Of a DNA stretch of 51,737 bases, positions 35,222-48,314 are shown in pieces; the first letter of the stretch is position 1; each line of letters opens with the position of its first letter. Source of the stretch: Betaproteobacteria bacterium (GTDB lineage Bacteria; Pseudomonadota; Gammaproteobacteria; Burkholderiales; Burkholderiaceae_D); the NCBI GenBank assembly GCA_025356395.1, contig JANXTA010000010.1, forward strand, positions 1 through 51,737, written 5' to 3'. Below the pieces are notes generated by a model. That model was given only the letters and a program-made list of their open reading frames with translations. It did not search any database and was not told where the DNA came from. The position numbers were made by a program, and so were the translations under genes.

Positions 35222-38052
35222 CACGCGCCGAACCTGAGCATGTTGGCCCGCAGCGCGTCGTCAATCGTCGCGATGCTCTCGCGCAGATGCGAGCGGCTTT
35301 CGGGTGAGAGGCGGTTGCCGGCCAGCGCGCGTTGCATCGACCCCTTCAACGCGATGGCGTTGTCGCGCTGGATGCTGCGCTCGTCGGCCAGCGTCGCGGA
35401 GCGCGGCGTCAACAACGTCCCCACCATACGCCTCAGATGCTCGCGCTGCAGGTTGCGGCGCATGCGCGAGATGTCCTTGCCGGCCGCGAGCTCGCTCCAG
35501 ATCGCGCTCTGCAACGACCCGTAGAGCTGCGTCAGCGTGAGCAGATCACGAGGGCGGCCGCTCATGTTCTCGGCATCGCCGATACGCCGCGCGACGGGAT
35601 CGGACATCAGGTGTTCGAGAGCACCGGTCTGGATCGCGAGAACCCGGCCGGGCAGGTAGAACGCCGTCTTGTTGCTGCCGTTGGGATCGCCCCGATCGAG
35701 GTAGTCGATGCCCAGGCGGCTGATGAACTCGGGCTTGAAGCGGAAGCTGTCGATCGAGAACAGCTGCGTGGCCAGCAGGTCGAGCGCCTGCTTCTGGCGG
35801 GCTGCCTCGACCGGGACGTAGAGCGCCCCACCGGAATCGAACGCGACCTTGCTCGCCGCACTCCCGGACGCGACGTGATTGCGGCTGGTGCGCACGCCAC
35901 CGACGTACTTGGCGATCAACGGTGCCGCACGGCTGATCTCGTTGAAGCCACGCTCGAGGTTGCGACGCACGACCAGGTAGCTCTCGTCGGACGTCATCGT
36001 GCGATTCTGCAGACGATCCCACAGTTCGCGGGACAGGGCGAAGCGCTTGCGGTAATAGGCCAGCGGGTCGTTGCCGAGGTCGAAGCGATTGACCTCGGGG
36101 TCCATGCCGTCGGGGCCGGCATCGGCATCCTCGTCGGTCGCGAACGCGAGCGTGGGATCGGTGCTGCGGGCCGCGATGCGCGCCAGTTCCGGACGCTCGG
36201 CCTCGGCGGTCGGCGCGTCGATCGTCTTGTACGCGTACTCGATCGCCCAGTAGTCGTAGGGTCCGAGGCCGCTCATCACGTACTCGCCCTGCTGCTCGTC
36301 GCGGGTCGCGATGTTGAACGGCGTGTAGTCCATCACCGAGCCCGTCATGCCGTTGGCCTTCGTGTAGGCGGCGTCCTGCAACTGCGCCGTCGTGCGGATC
36401 GTCGACGCGTGGAAGTTGTGGCGCAATCCGAGCGTATGGCCGACCTCGTGCGTGACGACACCGCGAAGGTAGTCGCGCGCGAAGCGGTCGGCCTGGGCGC
36501 TGTCGGCAAGCACTTCGCCGCGCGCATCGAGCAGGCCCAGCGCGAACGCCTCTTCGCCGATTGCCTCCATCGCGAAGTCGCATTGCATGGCGTGTTCATC
36601 GGACGCACTGACGGATCCTTCGTGCGACTTCGGCTGCGGCAGCGACTCGCTGATCAGCGTCTTTGCATTGCGCGTGAAAACGTCGGGGATGGCGATGTCC
36701 GCATCGAGGATCTCGCCGGTCCGCGGATCGGTGTGCGAGGGGCCGATGGCGAAGCCGGCGTCGGCGCCGAGGAACCACCGCACCGCGGCGTGACGCGCGT
36801 CGAGCGTGTCGAAGTCCGCGTCGTCGGGCTGGATCTTCGCGACGATGGCGTTCGAATAGCCGATCCTCTCGAACGCCTTGTTCCAGGCCAGGATGCCCTC
36901 GACGATGGTGTCGCGATAAGTCGTGGGGACGTTGCGATCCACCCAGAACACGATCGGCTCCTTCGGTTCGGACAGTGCCGCCGACGGGTCCTTCTTCTCG
37001 AGGCGCCAGCGGTTGACGAGGAAGGTCCGCGCATTCGGCGCGCTGTCGCCGGTGTAGTCGGCGATGTTGGTCGTGAAGTAGCCGACCCGGTCATCCGCGT
37101 AACGCGGACGCATCGGTTCGGGCAAAGCCGCAAAGTTGTAGACGAAGCCGATGAAGACGCTGCGCGCATCGGGCGGCGTGGTCGGTGGAGAGACCGGCGG
37201 GACCAGCGACAGGGGATTGGGGATGGGATTGAAACCGGGCAGGCGCGACGTCGAGAAATGATCGCGCACGGCGAAGCTCGCGCTCTTGTCGTCGGCCCGC
37301 ACCTTGACGAAGCTGGAGTTCGCGCGGTCGAGCGTGTAGCTGATGCGGAACGCCGTTTCGAGCGTGGTCGAGTAACCGGGGATGTCGGTCATCAGCAGCG
37401 CGCTGGCATCGATCAACACCGACTTGCTTTCAGCATGCGGCTGCGACAGCACGGGCGCGCTGCCGATCAGGCTGTCCGAGAAGCTCTGGCGCACGGCCCG
37501 CTCCGTCGGCGAGCCCGCGGCGGCAATGAAGCGCGTGTTCTTCGCGATCAGCTGCATCGCGTTGCCGACGCGGTGGAAGACGACCATGTGGCGACGACCC
37601 ATCTGGCTCGCGTAGGCGCCACGTTCGCCGACCGAGTCGCTGATGTTGTACGAGAAGAAGAACGGCTGGTCGAGGCGATCGGCGGAGATCTCGATCCACA
37701 CCTTGTCGTCCTTCTGCCACAGCGAGAACAGACCCTTCATCTCGGTCGCGCCGGCGATCACTTCGCGGAAGGGCTTGAGCGTCGCGTTGTCGGGTCGCGT
37801 TCCGGGCAATGTCGCGGGTGTGGCCCCGGCGGCCGCCGTCGGGGGGGCACCGCCCGCACCTGGTGGCGAGCCGACCGGTGCGCCCGATGCGGCGGTGGCA
37901 GCGGCGGGTCGGGATGGCGAAGGGCCAGTCGGACCGGACCTGGCGGGCGGCGTCGCGCAACCGGCGATCGTCAGCAGCGTCAGTCCCGCCACGAGTGCCG
38001 CGCGGCCGCTGTCGTTTGCGCCATCCAGCCACCACCTTGCATTCCTCGCCAT
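35221..38052 (-). CDS. Zinc-dependent metalloprotease lipoprotein (DUF5117/DUF5118 type)
   Basis: A 943-residue protein. The N-terminus carries a lipobox (LLTIAGC), followed by a Pro/Ala/Gly-rich linker. A DUF5118-like segment ([21 protein letters not shown]) and a DUF5117-like region (about 110-330) come next. The zinc protease domain has [13 protein letters not shown], the HExxHxxGxxH signature, near residue 540, and a long C-terminal domain follows. The protein should be anchored in the periplasm or outer membrane. The ATG at 38052 has GGAG upstream and directly precedes the lipoprotein signal; in-frame codons further up overlap the valS promoter region. Physiological substrates of this family are unknown. 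Confidence 0.88.
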   Translation of the reverse strand: MARNARWWLDGANDSGRAALVAGLTLLTIAGCATPPARSGPTGPSPSRPAAATAASGAPVGSPPGAGGAPPTAAAGATPATLPGTRPDNATLKPFREVIAGATEMKGLFSLWQKDDKVWIEISADRLDQPFFFSYNISDSVGERGAYASQMGRRHMVVFHRVGNAMQLIAKNTRFIAAAGSPTERAVRQSFSDSLIGSAPVLSQPHAESKSVLIDASALLMTDIPGYSTTLETAFRISYTLDRANSSFVKVRADDKSASFAVRDHFSTSRLPGFNPIPNPLSLVPPVSPPTTPPDARSVFIGFVYNFAALPEPMRPRYADDRVGYFTTNIADYTGDSAPNARTFLVNRWRLEKKDPSAALSEPKEPIVFWVDRNVPTTYRDTIVEGILAWNKAFERIGYSNAIVAKIQPDDADFDTLDARHAAVRWFLGADAGFAIGPSHTDPRTGEILDADIAIPDVFTRNAKTLISESLPQPKSHEGSVSASDEHAMQCDFAMEAIGEEAFALGLLDARGEVLADSAQADRFARDYLRGVVTHEVGHTLGLRHNFHASTIRTTAQLQDAAYTKANGMTGSVMDYTPFNIATRDEQQGEYVMSGLGPYDYWAIEYAYKTIDAPTAEAERPELARIAARSTDPTLAFATDEDADAGPDGMDPEVNRFDLGNDPLAYYRKRFALSRELWDRLQNRTMTSDESYLVVRRNLERGFNEISRAAPLIAKYVGGVRTSRNHVASGSAASKVAFDSGGALYVPVEAARQKQALDLLATQLFSIDSFRFKPEFISRLGIDYLDRGDPNGSNKTAFYLPGRVLAIQTGALEHLMSDPVARRIGDAENMSGRPRDLLTLTQLYGSLQSAIWSELAAGKDISRMRRNLQREHLRRMVGTLLTPRSATLADERSIQRDNAIALKGSMQRALAGNRLSPESRSHLRESIATIDDALRANMLRFGA

Positions 38053-38182
38053 TCCGAATCTCCGTCCGCTTGTTGGGTACGCCGCGACGGGCGCGCCAGG
38101 CTCGTCGATGCTTTTCACGGCATCGCCGAGCTTCTCCATTAACATTATCGGTTTTGTCAGTCTGCCAGAGAACGAGCCGTCG

Positions 38183-41152
38183 ATGCCCCTCCACACCCCC
38201 AATCCACCTGAAGCGACCGCGCTAGTCGACGCACCGGCGTCGAGCCTGACCAAGAGCTTCGAGCCGCACGCGATCGAGGCGCACTGGTATCCGCTCTGGG
38301 AGCAGCGCGGCTACTTCGCGCACCACCCTGACGCGCACGATCCGGCCAACGCCTACTGCATCCAGTTGCCGCCGCCCAACGTCACCGGCACGCTGCACAT
38401 GGGCCATGCGTTCCAGCAGACGTTGATGGACGTGCTGGTCCGCTATCACCGCATGCGTGGCTTCAACACCAACTGGGTGGTCGGCACGGATCACGCCGGT
38501 ATCGCCACGCAGATCGTGGTCGAGCGCCAGCTCGAGGCGAAGGGCACGAGCCGCGCCGAACTGGGACGCGAGGCCTTCGTCGAGAAGGTGCGCGAATGGA
38601 AGCAGCTGTCGGGCTCGACCATCACGCGCCAGATGCGGCGCCTCGGCGATTCTGCCAACTGGCAGTACGCCGATGTCGATGGCCAGCAGGCCGGCTACTA
38701 CACGATGGACGCGCACATGAACCGCGCGGTCGTCGAGGCCTTCAACAAGTTGCACGAGGATGGGCTGATCTATCGCGGCAAGCGGCTGGTCAACTGGGAC
38801 CCCGTGATGATGACCGCGGTCTCGGACCTCGAGGTCGAGAACGAGGAAGTGCAAGGGACGCTCTGGTACATCGTCTATCCGTTCGTCGACGGCCCGCAGG
38901 AGATCATCGACGCCGAGGGCCAGCGCACGGTGATTCGCGGCCTGACCATCGCGACCACGCGACCCGAGACGATGCTGGCCGACGGCGCGGTCGCCGTGCA
39001 TCCGGACGACCCGCGTTACCGACACCTGGTCGGTCGCCAGGTCGTCCTGCCGCTGTGCGATCGGATAATCCCGATCGTGGCCGACACCATGGTCGACATG
39101 GCCTTCGGCTCGGGCTGCGTGAAGATCACCGGCGCGCACGACTTCAACGACTACGGCGCGGCACTGCGCCACGACCTGCCGTTGATCGTGATCTTCACGC
39201 TCGACGCGAAGATCAACGAGAACGGCCCGCTCGAGTTCCAGGGCATGGATCGTTACCTGGCCCGCAAGGCCGTCGTCGCGCAACTCGAACGCGACGGCTA
39301 TCTCGTGGAAGCGAAACCGCACACGATGGCGCAACCCAAGTCGGGTCGCACCGGCGTCGTGGTCGAGCCGATGCTGACCGACCAGTGGTTCCTAACGATG
39401 GAGGGGCTTGCGGCGCGGGGCCTCGCGGCGGTCGAGAGCGGCCAGGTGCGCTTCTATCCGGAGCATTGGAAGGCGACCTACAACCACTGGCTGTCCAACA
39501 TCCAGGACTGGTGCCTGTCGCGTCAGCTCTGGTGGGGCCATCAGATCCCGGCATGGCACACCGACGGCACGCCGGTCGACGGCGAGACCTTCATCGTCGC
39601 GCGCAGTCTCGAAGAAGCCACGAGCAAGGCGGTGGCCGCGGGCTACGTCGGACCGTTGCGCCAGGACGCCGACGTGCTCGACACCTGGTTCTCGTCGCAG
39701 CTCGTGCCGTTCGCGTCGCTGGGCTGGCCCGACGAGTCGCCCGACCTCGCGACCTTTCTGCCGTCCGACGTGCTCGTGACCGGCAACGACATCATCTTCT
39801 TCTGGGTCGCCCGGATGATCATGATGACCTTGCACTTCACCGACCAGGTGCCGTTTCGCGACGTCTACATCAACGCGATGGTGCGCGACGCCGACGGCAA
39901 CAAGATGTCGAAGTCGAAGGGCAACACGCTCGATCCGCTCGACCTGATCGACGGCATCGACCTCGAGTCGCTGGTCGCCAAGTCGACGCAGGGCCTGCTG
40001 CTCGCGGCCCACAAGGAACGCGCGGAGCGGTACGTCCGCAAGAACTTCAAGGACGGCATCCCGCCCTTCGGCGCGGATGCGTTGCGCTTCACATTCGCCG
40101 CGCTCGCGCCACTGTCGATGACGCTGAACTTCGACCTGTCGCGCTGCGAGGGCTATCGCAACTTCTGCAACAAGCTGTGGAACGCCACCCGCTTCGTGCT
40201 GATGAATGTCGAGGGTCTCGACGCATCGGCCCGCGGCCTCGATCCGTGCGAGCACGACTGTGGTCCCGACGCGAAGGGAGTCACTGCGCTGGACTTCTCG
40301 CAGGCCGACCGCTGGATCGTCAGCCGCCTGCAGCGCGCGGAAGCCGAGGTCGCGAAGGGCTTCGAGGAATATCGCTTCGACAACGCCGCTTCGGCGATCT
40401 ACCAGTTCGTGTGGGACGAATACTGCGACTGGTATCTCGAACTCGCGAAGGTCCAGTTGCAGACCGGTACCGACGCACAGAAACGCGCGACGCGACGCAC
40501 GCTGCTGCGCGTGCTCGAGACGACCTTGCGCCTTGCCCATCCGGTGATTCCGTTCATCACCGAAGAGCTGTGGCAGAAGGTCGCGCCGCTCGCGGGCACC
40601 ATCGCCGAGGGCGAGACGGCCAGCATCATGATGCGGCGCTATCCGGTGGCGCAACCCGACAAGATCGATGCCGCCGCGGACCAGTGGGTCGTCGATCTCA
40701 AGGCCGCCGTCGATGCGGTCCGCAACCTGCGCGGCGCGATGCGCATGTCGCCGGCGCAGAAGGTGCCGCTTGTCGCGGCGGGCCGGACTGAGGCCGCGCG
40801 GACACGTCTGGCGGCCAGTGCGCCGTATCTCAAGGCGCTGGCCCGGCTGTCCGAAGTCACGATCGTCGAAGCGCTCGACACCACGGCTGGCACGGCACCG
40901 GTCCAGGTGGTCGGCGACACGCTGCTGATGCTCGACGTGAAGATCGACGTGGTCGAGGAGCGCGAGCGGATATCGAAGGAAATGGTTCGCCTCGAAGGCG
41001 AGATCCAGAAGGCCAACGGCAAGCTATCGAACGAACGCTTCGTCGGCAAGGCGCCGGCGGACGTCGTGGCGCAGGAGCGGGAGCGGCTGGCTCGCTTCAT
41101 CAGCACGCTCGACGAACTGCGCGACCAGCACGCGCAACTCGCCGCGAGCTGA
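38183..41152 (+). CDS. valS: Valyl-tRNA synthetase
   Basis: A 989-residue class I synthetase. The HIGH motif is HMGH at residues 72-75 ([15 protein letters not shown]). The editing (CP1) domain covers about 200-420, including [15 protein letters not shown] is at 574-578. An anticodon-binding domain (about 690-840) and a C-terminal coiled-coil arm (about 920-989: [20 protein letters not shown]) complete it. The start at 38183 gives the normal N-terminus. It is divergent from the metalloprotease gene across 130 bases. Confidence 0.97.
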   Translation: MPLHTPNPPEATALVDAPASSLTKSFEPHAIEAHWYPLWEQRGYFAHHPDAHDPANAYCIQLPPPNVTGTLHMGHAFQQTLMDVLVRYHRMRGFNTNWVVGTDHAGIATQIVVERQLEAKGTSRAELGREAFVEKVREWKQLSGSTITRQMRRLGDSANWQYADVDGQQAGYYTMDAHMNRAVVEAFNKLHEDGLIYRGKRLVNWDPVMMTAVSDLEVENEEVQGTLWYIVYPFVDGPQEIIDAEGQRTVIRGLTIATTRPETMLADGAVAVHPDDPRYRHLVGRQVVLPLCDRIIPIVADTMVDMAFGSGCVKITGAHDFNDYGAALRHDLPLIVIFTLDAKINENGPLEFQGMDRYLARKAVVAQLERDGYLVEAKPHTMAQPKSGRTGVVVEPMLTDQWFLTMEGLAARGLAAVESGQVRFYPEHWKATYNHWLSNIQDWCLSRQLWWGHQIPAWHTDGTPVDGETFIVARSLEEATSKAVAAGYVGPLRQDADVLDTWFSSQLVPFASLGWPDESPDLATFLPSDVLVTGNDIIFFWVARMIMMTLHFTDQVPFRDVYINAMVRDADGNKMSKSKGNTLDPLDLIDGIDLESLVAKSTQGLLLAAHKERAERYVRKNFKDGIPPFGADALRFTFAALAPLSMTLNFDLSRCEGYRNFCNKLWNATRFVLMNVEGLDASARGLDPCEHDCGPDAKGVTALDFSQADRWIVSRLQRAEAEVAKGFEEYRFDNAASAIYQFVWDEYCDWYLELAKVQLQTGTDAQKRATRRTLLRVLETTLRLAHPVIPFITEELWQKVAPLAGTIAEGETASIMMRRYPVAQPDKIDAAADQWVVDLKAAVDAVRNLRGAMRMSPAQKVPLVAAGRTEAARTRLAASAPYLKALARLSEVTIVEALDTTAGTAPVQVVGDTLLMLDVKIDVVEERERISKEMVRLEGEIQKANGKLSNERFVGKAPADVVAQERERLARFISTLDELRDQHAQLAAS

Positions 41153-41168
41153 TCGACGTCGACGTCCG

Positions 41169-43316
<2,148 letters not shown>

Positions 43317-43419
43317 TATGGCAAGCACCCCCTCCTTTTTGGGCTTTCGACCGCAATTTCGGCCCGGCGCAGGCGTTCGCGCAACGCCCGATCGAGCCCC
43401 GACAGGACGGAAGACGTCG

Positions 43420-44292
43420 ATGCATCAGATGACCGGCCGCTTCGCACCATCGCCGACAGGCCCGCTGCATGTTGGGTCGCTGGTCGCCGCGATGGCCAGC
43501 TGGCTCGATGTCCGCGCGAACGGAGGGCGATGGCTCGTCCGCCTCGAAGACCTCGACACGCCACGCGAGGTGCCGGGATCCGCCGAGCAGATCGTCGCCG
43601 TGCTCGACAGCCACGGCTTTCGATGGGACGGCACGATCGTGCGGCAGCGTGCGCGCCATGCGTTGTACGAGCGCGCGTTCGAGCGACTTCGCGAGCAGGG
43701 ATGCGTGTATCCCTGCGGCTGCTCGCGGCGTGAGATCGAAGGCTCTGCGACGGTCGCGGCCGTGTATCCGGGGACTTGTCGACATGGGCTTGCCGGGCGC
43801 ACAGCTCGAGCCTGGCGGATGCGCGTGCCTGCCGGCGAGTCCACGTTCCACGATCGCGCCGTCGGGACGGTGCACCAGGACCTGGAACGCGAAGTGGGCG
43901 ATTTCGTGGTCCGCCGCGCGGACGGCTTCTGGGCCTATCAACTTGCCGTGGTGGTCGACGACGCAGCGCAGGGCGTCACCGATGTCGTGCGAGGGTCCGA
44001 CCTGCTCGATTCGACGCCCCGCCAGCGCTTGCTGCAGGACGCGTTGGGCCTGCCTCGGCCACGCACGCTCCATGTGCCACTGGTCGTCGACGCCGGGGGC
44101 CGCAAGCTGGCGAAGAGCAACGGCGCGGCGCCGCTCGATCCCGCGCGGCCATTGCCGGCGCTGCTGGCGGCCGCGTGTCACCTGCAACTCGACGTGGCGG
44201 ACACGAGGAGCGTTTCGTCATTCTGGGAAGAAGCAACCCGCGCCTGGGGCCGCCGGTGGGCGAACGCCGACGCGGCGCCACCACGGCGCTGA
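43420..44292 (+). CDS. gluQ: Glutamyl-Q tRNA(Asp) synthetase
   Basis: A 290-residue GluRS-like enzyme lacking the anticodon-binding domain. It attaches glutamate to queuosine in tRNA-Asp. Visible motifs are GRFAPSPTGPLHVGSLVAA (HIGH-type), LVRLEDLDTPRE, zinc ligands in CGC and YPGTC, and the KMSKS-like KLAKSNGA. The ATG at 43420 has AGGACGGAAG upstream. It is divergent from the diguanylate cyclase gene across about 100 bases and convergent with rhlE. Confidence 0.95.
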   Translation: MHQMTGRFAPSPTGPLHVGSLVAAMASWLDVRANGGRWLVRLEDLDTPREVPGSAEQIVAVLDSHGFRWDGTIVRQRARHALYERAFERLREQGCVYPCGCSRREIEGSATVAAVYPGTCRHGLAGRTARAWRMRVPAGESTFHDRAVGTVHQDLEREVGDFVVRRADGFWAYQLAVVVDDAAQGVTDVVRGSDLLDSTPRQRLLQDALGLPRPRTLHVPLVVDAGGRKLAKSNGAAPLDPARPLPALLAAACHLQLDVADTRSVSSFWEEATRAWGRRWANADAAPPRR

Positions 44293-44296
44293 CCGC

Positions 44297-45823
44297 TCAG
44301 GTCTTCCTGGAGCCGCCCAGCAACGCCGCGATCCGGCGCACGGGCCTGGGGGTGCCGGCAGCCACCGGAGCAGGTTCCGAAGCCGCGACGGGCATGGGGT
44401 CGGTCTGCGGCTCGTAAGGCTTCACGAAGAAGTCGTCGACGACTTCGTGGTGACCGCGACTGCGCGACGCATAACGCGGCGCACGCGGTCCGGCCTGCTG
44501 GCCCGCGCTGTCCTGCTCGCGTTCTGGTCGCATGGGCGCCGGCCTGCGTTCGTCGCGACGCTCGCGCTCGCGTTCACGCGGGCGCAGCCCTTCGAGGACG
44601 GCGCGTTCGAGAGGTCGCTTGGTGAGCTTCTCGATCTCGGCCAGAAGGCGCTCTTCCTCCGGCGCCATCAAGGAGATGGCGATACCCGAGGCTCCCGCGC
44701 GACCCGTCCGTCCGATGCGATGGATGTAATCCTCCGGCGCATACGGCAGGTCGTAGTTGATGACCGCGGGAAGCTCGACGATATCCAGTCCACGCGCAGC
44801 CACATCGGTCGCGACCAGGACGTCGGTCTCGCCCTTCTTGAAGGCTTCGAGCGCGATCATGCGGTCCTTCTGTGTCTTGTCGCCATGGATCGCGTCGGCG
44901 TTGATGCCTTCGTTCTTGAGCTCGCGCGCGAGGCGCCCGGTGCCGATCTTGGTGTTCGAGAACACCAGCACCTGCTTCAGCGCGCGCTCGCGAATGATGT
45001 GCGCGACGGCAGCCCGCTTCTGGTCCGACGGCATCGCGTAGACGATCTGCTGGACCAACTCTGCGGTGGCGTTGCGGCGCGCGACCTCGATGACCACCGG
45101 ATCTTTCTGGAAGCTCTGCGCGAGTCGCTTGATCTCGTTGGAGAACGTGGCCGAGAACAGCAGGTTCTGGCGCTTGGCCGGCAGCAGGTTGATGATCCGT
45201 TGAAGGTCCGGCAGGAAGCCCATGTCGAGCATCCGGTCGGCTTCGTCGAGCACCAGCACCTGCACCTGCGACAGGTTCACCGTCTTCTGCTGGACGTGAT
45301 CGAGCAGACGACCCGGCGTCGCGATCAGCAGCTCAACGCCTGCGCGCAGCGCAGCGGTCTGCGGCGCCATGTCGACACCGCCGAACACCACCGTCGAACG
45401 CAGGTTGGTGTACTGCGCATAGCGCGCCACGTTGTTGGCGACCTGGTCGGCCAGTTCGCGCGTCGGCATCAGCATCAGCGCGCGCACCGGATGACGGGCG
45501 GGCGATGCGCTGTTGCTCGACAGCGCCAGCAGGTTCTGGATGATCGGCAAGGCGAATCCGGCGGTCTTGCCCGTGCCGGTCTGCGCAGCACCCATCACGT
45601 CGCGGCCCGAGATGACGACCGGAATCGCCTGCACCTGGATCGGCGTGGGAATCTTGTAGCCCTGCTCGGTCAGCGCGCGGAGGATGGTGGCGTCGAGACC
45701 GAAACTGCCGAAGTCGACTTGGGCGGGAGCGTCGGTGACTTCGCTCGTTGCTACGGTCGCGAGGTCCGTGGATTCGCGTTCGTCCGCATGCGTCGCGGAC
45801 ACGGATATTTCGGTTTCTGTCAC
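44297..45823 (-). CDS. rhlE: DEAD-box RNA helicase, RhlE type
   Basis: A 508-residue helicase with the full motif set: FGSFGLDATILRALTEQGYKIPTPIQVQAIP (Q motif), AQTGTGKT, PTRELADQV, DEADRMLDMGF, SAT, and the C-lobe motifs ATDVAARGLDI and HRIGRTGRAG. A basic, low-complexity tail (about 405-508, RERERERRDERR) probably binds RNA. The start appears to be GTG at 45823; no ATG lies nearby in frame and the ribosome site is weak, so the exact N-terminus is uncertain. It probably acts in ribosome assembly or mRNA turnover. Confidence 0.93.
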   Translation of the reverse strand: MTETEISVSATHADERESTDLATVATSEVTDAPAQVDFGSFGLDATILRALTEQGYKIPTPIQVQAIPVVISGRDVMGAAQTGTGKTAGFALPIIQNLLALSSNSASPARHPVRALMLMPTRELADQVANNVARYAQYTNLRSTVVFGGVDMAPQTAALRAGVELLIATPGRLLDHVQQKTVNLSQVQVLVLDEADRMLDMGFLPDLQRIINLLPAKRQNLLFSATFSNEIKRLAQSFQKDPVVIEVARRNATAELVQQIVYAMPSDQKRAAVAHIIRERALKQVLVFSNTKIGTGRLARELKNEGINADAIHGDKTQKDRMIALEAFKKGETDVLVATDVAARGLDIVELPAVINYDLPYAPEDYIHRIGRTGRAGASGIAISLMAPEEERLLAEIEKLTKRPLERAVLEGLRPRERERERRDERRPAPMRPEREQDSAGQQAGPRAPRYASRSRGHHEVVDDFFVKPYEPQTDPMPVAASEPAPVAAGTPRPVRRIAALLGGSRKT

Positions 45824-45879
45824 CGTGGTCTTGGATTTCGAAGGAAGAGGAGCCGGAGGAGATGGCGTCTAAGTTCGCG

Positions 45880-45903
45880 CCGGACCCGGTAATCCGGGGC
45901 CGG
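45880..45903 (-). other. GC-rich hairpin between aminotransferase and rhlE
   Basis: CCGGACCCGG with CCGGGGCCGG around TAAT forms a long GC stem with an internal mismatch. It lies in the 133-base gap downstream of the aminotransferase stop and upstream of rhlE. There is no T-run, so it is either a weak terminator or part of the rhlE leader. Confidence 0.35.
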
Positions 45904-45956
45904 AGTATCGCAGACGCGCGCTTCCGACGCCATGGTTCATCGCGCTGGCCGGTCGC

Positions 45957-47261
45957 TCATTCGATTGTGTCGAGGACTTCGCCGAGCGTGCGGCAGAGCT
46001 GACGGATCTGCGAAACATCGATCAGCAGCGGGGGTGACATGGCGAGCGTGTCGCCCGTGACCCGCAGGAGCACGCCGCGTTCGTAGGCCCGCCTGAAGAC
46101 TTCCATGCCGCGCGCGCCCGGCTGGCCTTCGCGCGCAGCGAGTTCGACACCGCCGACCAGTCCGAGATTGCGGATGTCGATCACATGGGGCCGCCCCTTC
46201 AACGCGTGCAACTCGGCCTCCAGGGTCGCCGACAGCGCCGCTGCGTTGGCGAATGCGCCGGTCTCTTCGTAGACGTCGAGCGTCGCGAGCGCCGCCGCGC
46301 AGGCCAGCGGGTGTCCCGAGTAGGTGTAGCCGTGGAAGAACTCGATGGCCCCTGCAGGACCGTGCATAAAGGCATCGTGCACATGCGGCTTGACGAAGAC
46401 GGCGCCCATCGGGACGCAGCCGTTGGTGATGCCCTTGGCCACCACCATCAGGTCGGGTTCGACGCCGAAATAATCCGTTGCGAACGGCGTCCCGAGACGG
46501 CCAAACCCGGTGATCACCTCATCGAAGATCAGGAGGATGCCGTGGCGCGTGCACATGTCCCTCAGCCTCTTGAGGTAGCCGACGGGAGGTATCAGCACGC
46601 CGGTCGAACCCGCGACCGGTTCGACGATCACGGCGGCGATGGTCGACGCGTCGTGCAGCGCCACGATGGCCTCGAGCCGATCGGCAAGTTCGGCGCCGTG
46701 TGCCGGCACGCCGCGTGTGAAGGCGTTGCGTTCGGGATCGTGCGTGTGCGGCATGTGATCGACGCCCGTCAGCAGGGAGCCGAACCATTTGCGGTTGTTG
46801 GCCATGCCGCCGACGGAAATGCCACCGAAGCCAACGCCGTGGTAGCCGCGCTCCCGCCCGATCAGTCGGGTGCGGGTGCCTTCGCCACGGACCCGGTGAT
46901 AGGCGATCGCTATCTTCAAGGCGGTGTCGACGCCTTCGGATCCCGAGTTGGTGTAGAAAACCTGCGAGAACTTGCCGCCGGTGAAGTCGATCAGGCGCTC
47001 GGCGAGTTCGAATGCGGTCGGGTGGCCCATCTGGAAAGTAGGCGCAAAATCGAGCAATTGCGCACCGTCGCAGATCGCCTTCGTGATGCGCGGCTGAGCA
47101 TGCCCCGCATTGACGCACCAGAGGCCTGCAGTGCCGTCGAGGATTTCACGGCCCTCGTCGGTTTTGTAGAACATGCCCTCGGCCGAGACGAACATCCGAG
47201 GTGCTTCCTTGAAATTGCGGTTTGCCGTAAAAGGCATCCACCATGCCGAAAGATCGCGCAT
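45957..47261 (-). CDS. Class III aminotransferase, omega-amino acid:pyruvate type
   Basis: A 434-residue PLP enzyme of the class III (ornithine/omega-amino-acid) family. The start MRDLSAWWMPFTANRNFKEAPRM matches beta-alanine/omega-amino-acid:pyruvate transaminases. GSEGVDTALKIA, GYHGVGFGGISVGGM, the IFDEVITGFGRLG block and the PLP lysine K276 in VVAKGITNGCVPMG are all present. The ATG at 47261 has a strong GAGGAAGG upstream, so the longer in-frame leader is rejected. It is divergent from the FeeM/ThiF/nitroreductase operon, sharing a 200-base promoter region. It might supply or consume the amine or keto acid used there, but this is inference. Confidence 0.92.
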   Translation of the reverse strand: MRDLSAWWMPFTANRNFKEAPRMFVSAEGMFYKTDEGREILDGTAGLWCVNAGHAQPRITKAICDGAQLLDFAPTFQMGHPTAFELAERLIDFTGGKFSQVFYTNSGSEGVDTALKIAIAYHRVRGEGTRTRLIGRERGYHGVGFGGISVGGMANNRKWFGSLLTGVDHMPHTHDPERNAFTRGVPAHGAELADRLEAIVALHDASTIAAVIVEPVAGSTGVLIPPVGYLKRLRDMCTRHGILLIFDEVITGFGRLGTPFATDYFGVEPDLMVVAKGITNGCVPMGAVFVKPHVHDAFMHGPAGAIEFFHGYTYSGHPLACAAALATLDVYEETGAFANAAALSATLEAELHALKGRPHVIDIRNLGLVGGVELAAREGQPGARGMEVFRRAYERGVLLRVTGDTLAMSPPLLIDVSQIRQLCRTLGEVLDTIE

Positions 47262-47345
47262 CAGGGCCTTCCTCAAGTTGTGATGGGTGTCGTCGATACA
47301 GAAGGACGATCCGAGCGCAAGTGTCGCCTTCGTTTGCGGTACGAA

Positions 47346-47375
47346 ACTATATTTCTCGTGTGCTAGCATGATCAA
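47346..47375 (-). promoter_or_regulatory. Promoter for the aminotransferase gene
   Basis: On the minus strand TTGATC (47375-47370) and TATAGT (47351-47346) are 18 bases apart, with an expected start near 47338 and a leader of about 77 bases. The plus-strand promoter of the opposite operon should overlap this region, so shared regulation is possible. Confidence 0.45.
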
Positions 47376-47461
47376 AAGGCTCCGCACCCTTGCGCGATTT
47401 GTCTGATTGCGCTGAATTGGGATTTGGGGAGGGCGCACAAAGTCTTAGCGGAGTGACAGCG

Positions 47462-48265
47462 TTGAAGAGTTGGCGTTCCCCCTCGGAAGCATCCGGCGAA
47501 AGCCCGACCGTCCCGGACGATCTCGGCGGTCGTACGATCGTTGGTGTTCCTTACGACGCACCGAGATCGCTCACCTCGCTGGTCGTTAATCAGCCCGATT
47601 CCGAAGGCGCGCGCGAACTGGCGCTCAATCAGACGCTGTTCAAGGTTCGCCTAGCGGACAGCGATGGCCGCCGCAACACGGCCAGCATGCTGGTCAACAA
47701 GATGTATGCGTGGCGCGGCTACAAGATCGCGTGGCACGCCAAACATCAACCCAATCGCATCACGCTGGTCGCGTCCCACGGCACCGCGCCGATGGCCACC
47801 ATCAGCATCGGTTTCGATTCGCCCGACGGTCTGCTGGTCGACGACCTCTACCGCGACGAGATGGATGCGATGCGAGACGAGGGTGCCAGGATCTGCGAGT
47901 TCACCAAGCTCGCCGTCGACGGGGCGATCCGTTCCAAGCGCGTGCTGGCCACGCTGTTCCACATCGCCTACATCTACTCGCATCGCATGAACGGGTTTTC
48001 GGACCTGCTGATCGAGGTCAATCCGCGTCACGTGCGGTTCTACGAACAGATGCTGGGTTTCGAACAGTGCGGTCCCGAACGCCTGAACACGCGCGTCAAT
48101 GCACCCGCCGTCTTGCTGCGGCTGCGCTTCTCGCATTCGGGTTCGCAAATCCAGAAGTTCGGCGGACATCCCGAACAGGCTCGTGTCGAGAAGTCGCTCT
48201 ATCCGTACTTCTTCTCGGAGAGCGAAGAGCGCGGCATCATGGGACGGCTGGGCAAGCTCAGTTGA
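47462..48265 (+). CDS. FeeM-like N-acyl amino acid synthase (GNAT fold)
   Basis: A protein of about 267 residues with the FeeM catalytic-core pattern: a conserved NKMYAWRGY entry, ITLVASHGTAPMATISIGFDSPDGLLVDDLYRDEMD, the ICEFTKLAVDG strand and IEVNPRHVRFYEQMLGFEQCGPERL, then NAPAVLLRL. FeeM enzymes transfer an acyl chain from acyl-ACP to the amino group of an amino acid such as tyrosine, making N-acyl amino acids. A C-terminal SLYPYFFSESEERG segment is typical of this subgroup. There is no ATG near the start; TTG at 47462 has GGAG eight bases upstream. GTG at 47453 and TTG at 47390 are alternatives. It is first of three co-directional genes. Confidence 0.82.
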   Translation: MKSWRSPSEASGESPTVPDDLGGRTIVGVPYDAPRSLTSLVVNQPDSEGARELALNQTLFKVRLADSDGRRNTASMLVNKMYAWRGYKIAWHAKHQPNRITLVASHGTAPMATISIGFDSPDGLLVDDLYRDEMDAMRDEGARICEFTKLAVDGAIRSKRVLATLFHIAYIYSHRMNGFSDLLIEVNPRHVRFYEQMLGFEQCGPERLNTRVNAPAVLLRLRFSHSGSQIQKFGGHPEQARVEKSLYPYFFSESEERGIMGRLGKLS

Positions 48266-48314
48266 GTGCCGAGCGCGTCTCGCGACGACTCGCCATCCAG
48301 AAGGTCCATACGCC

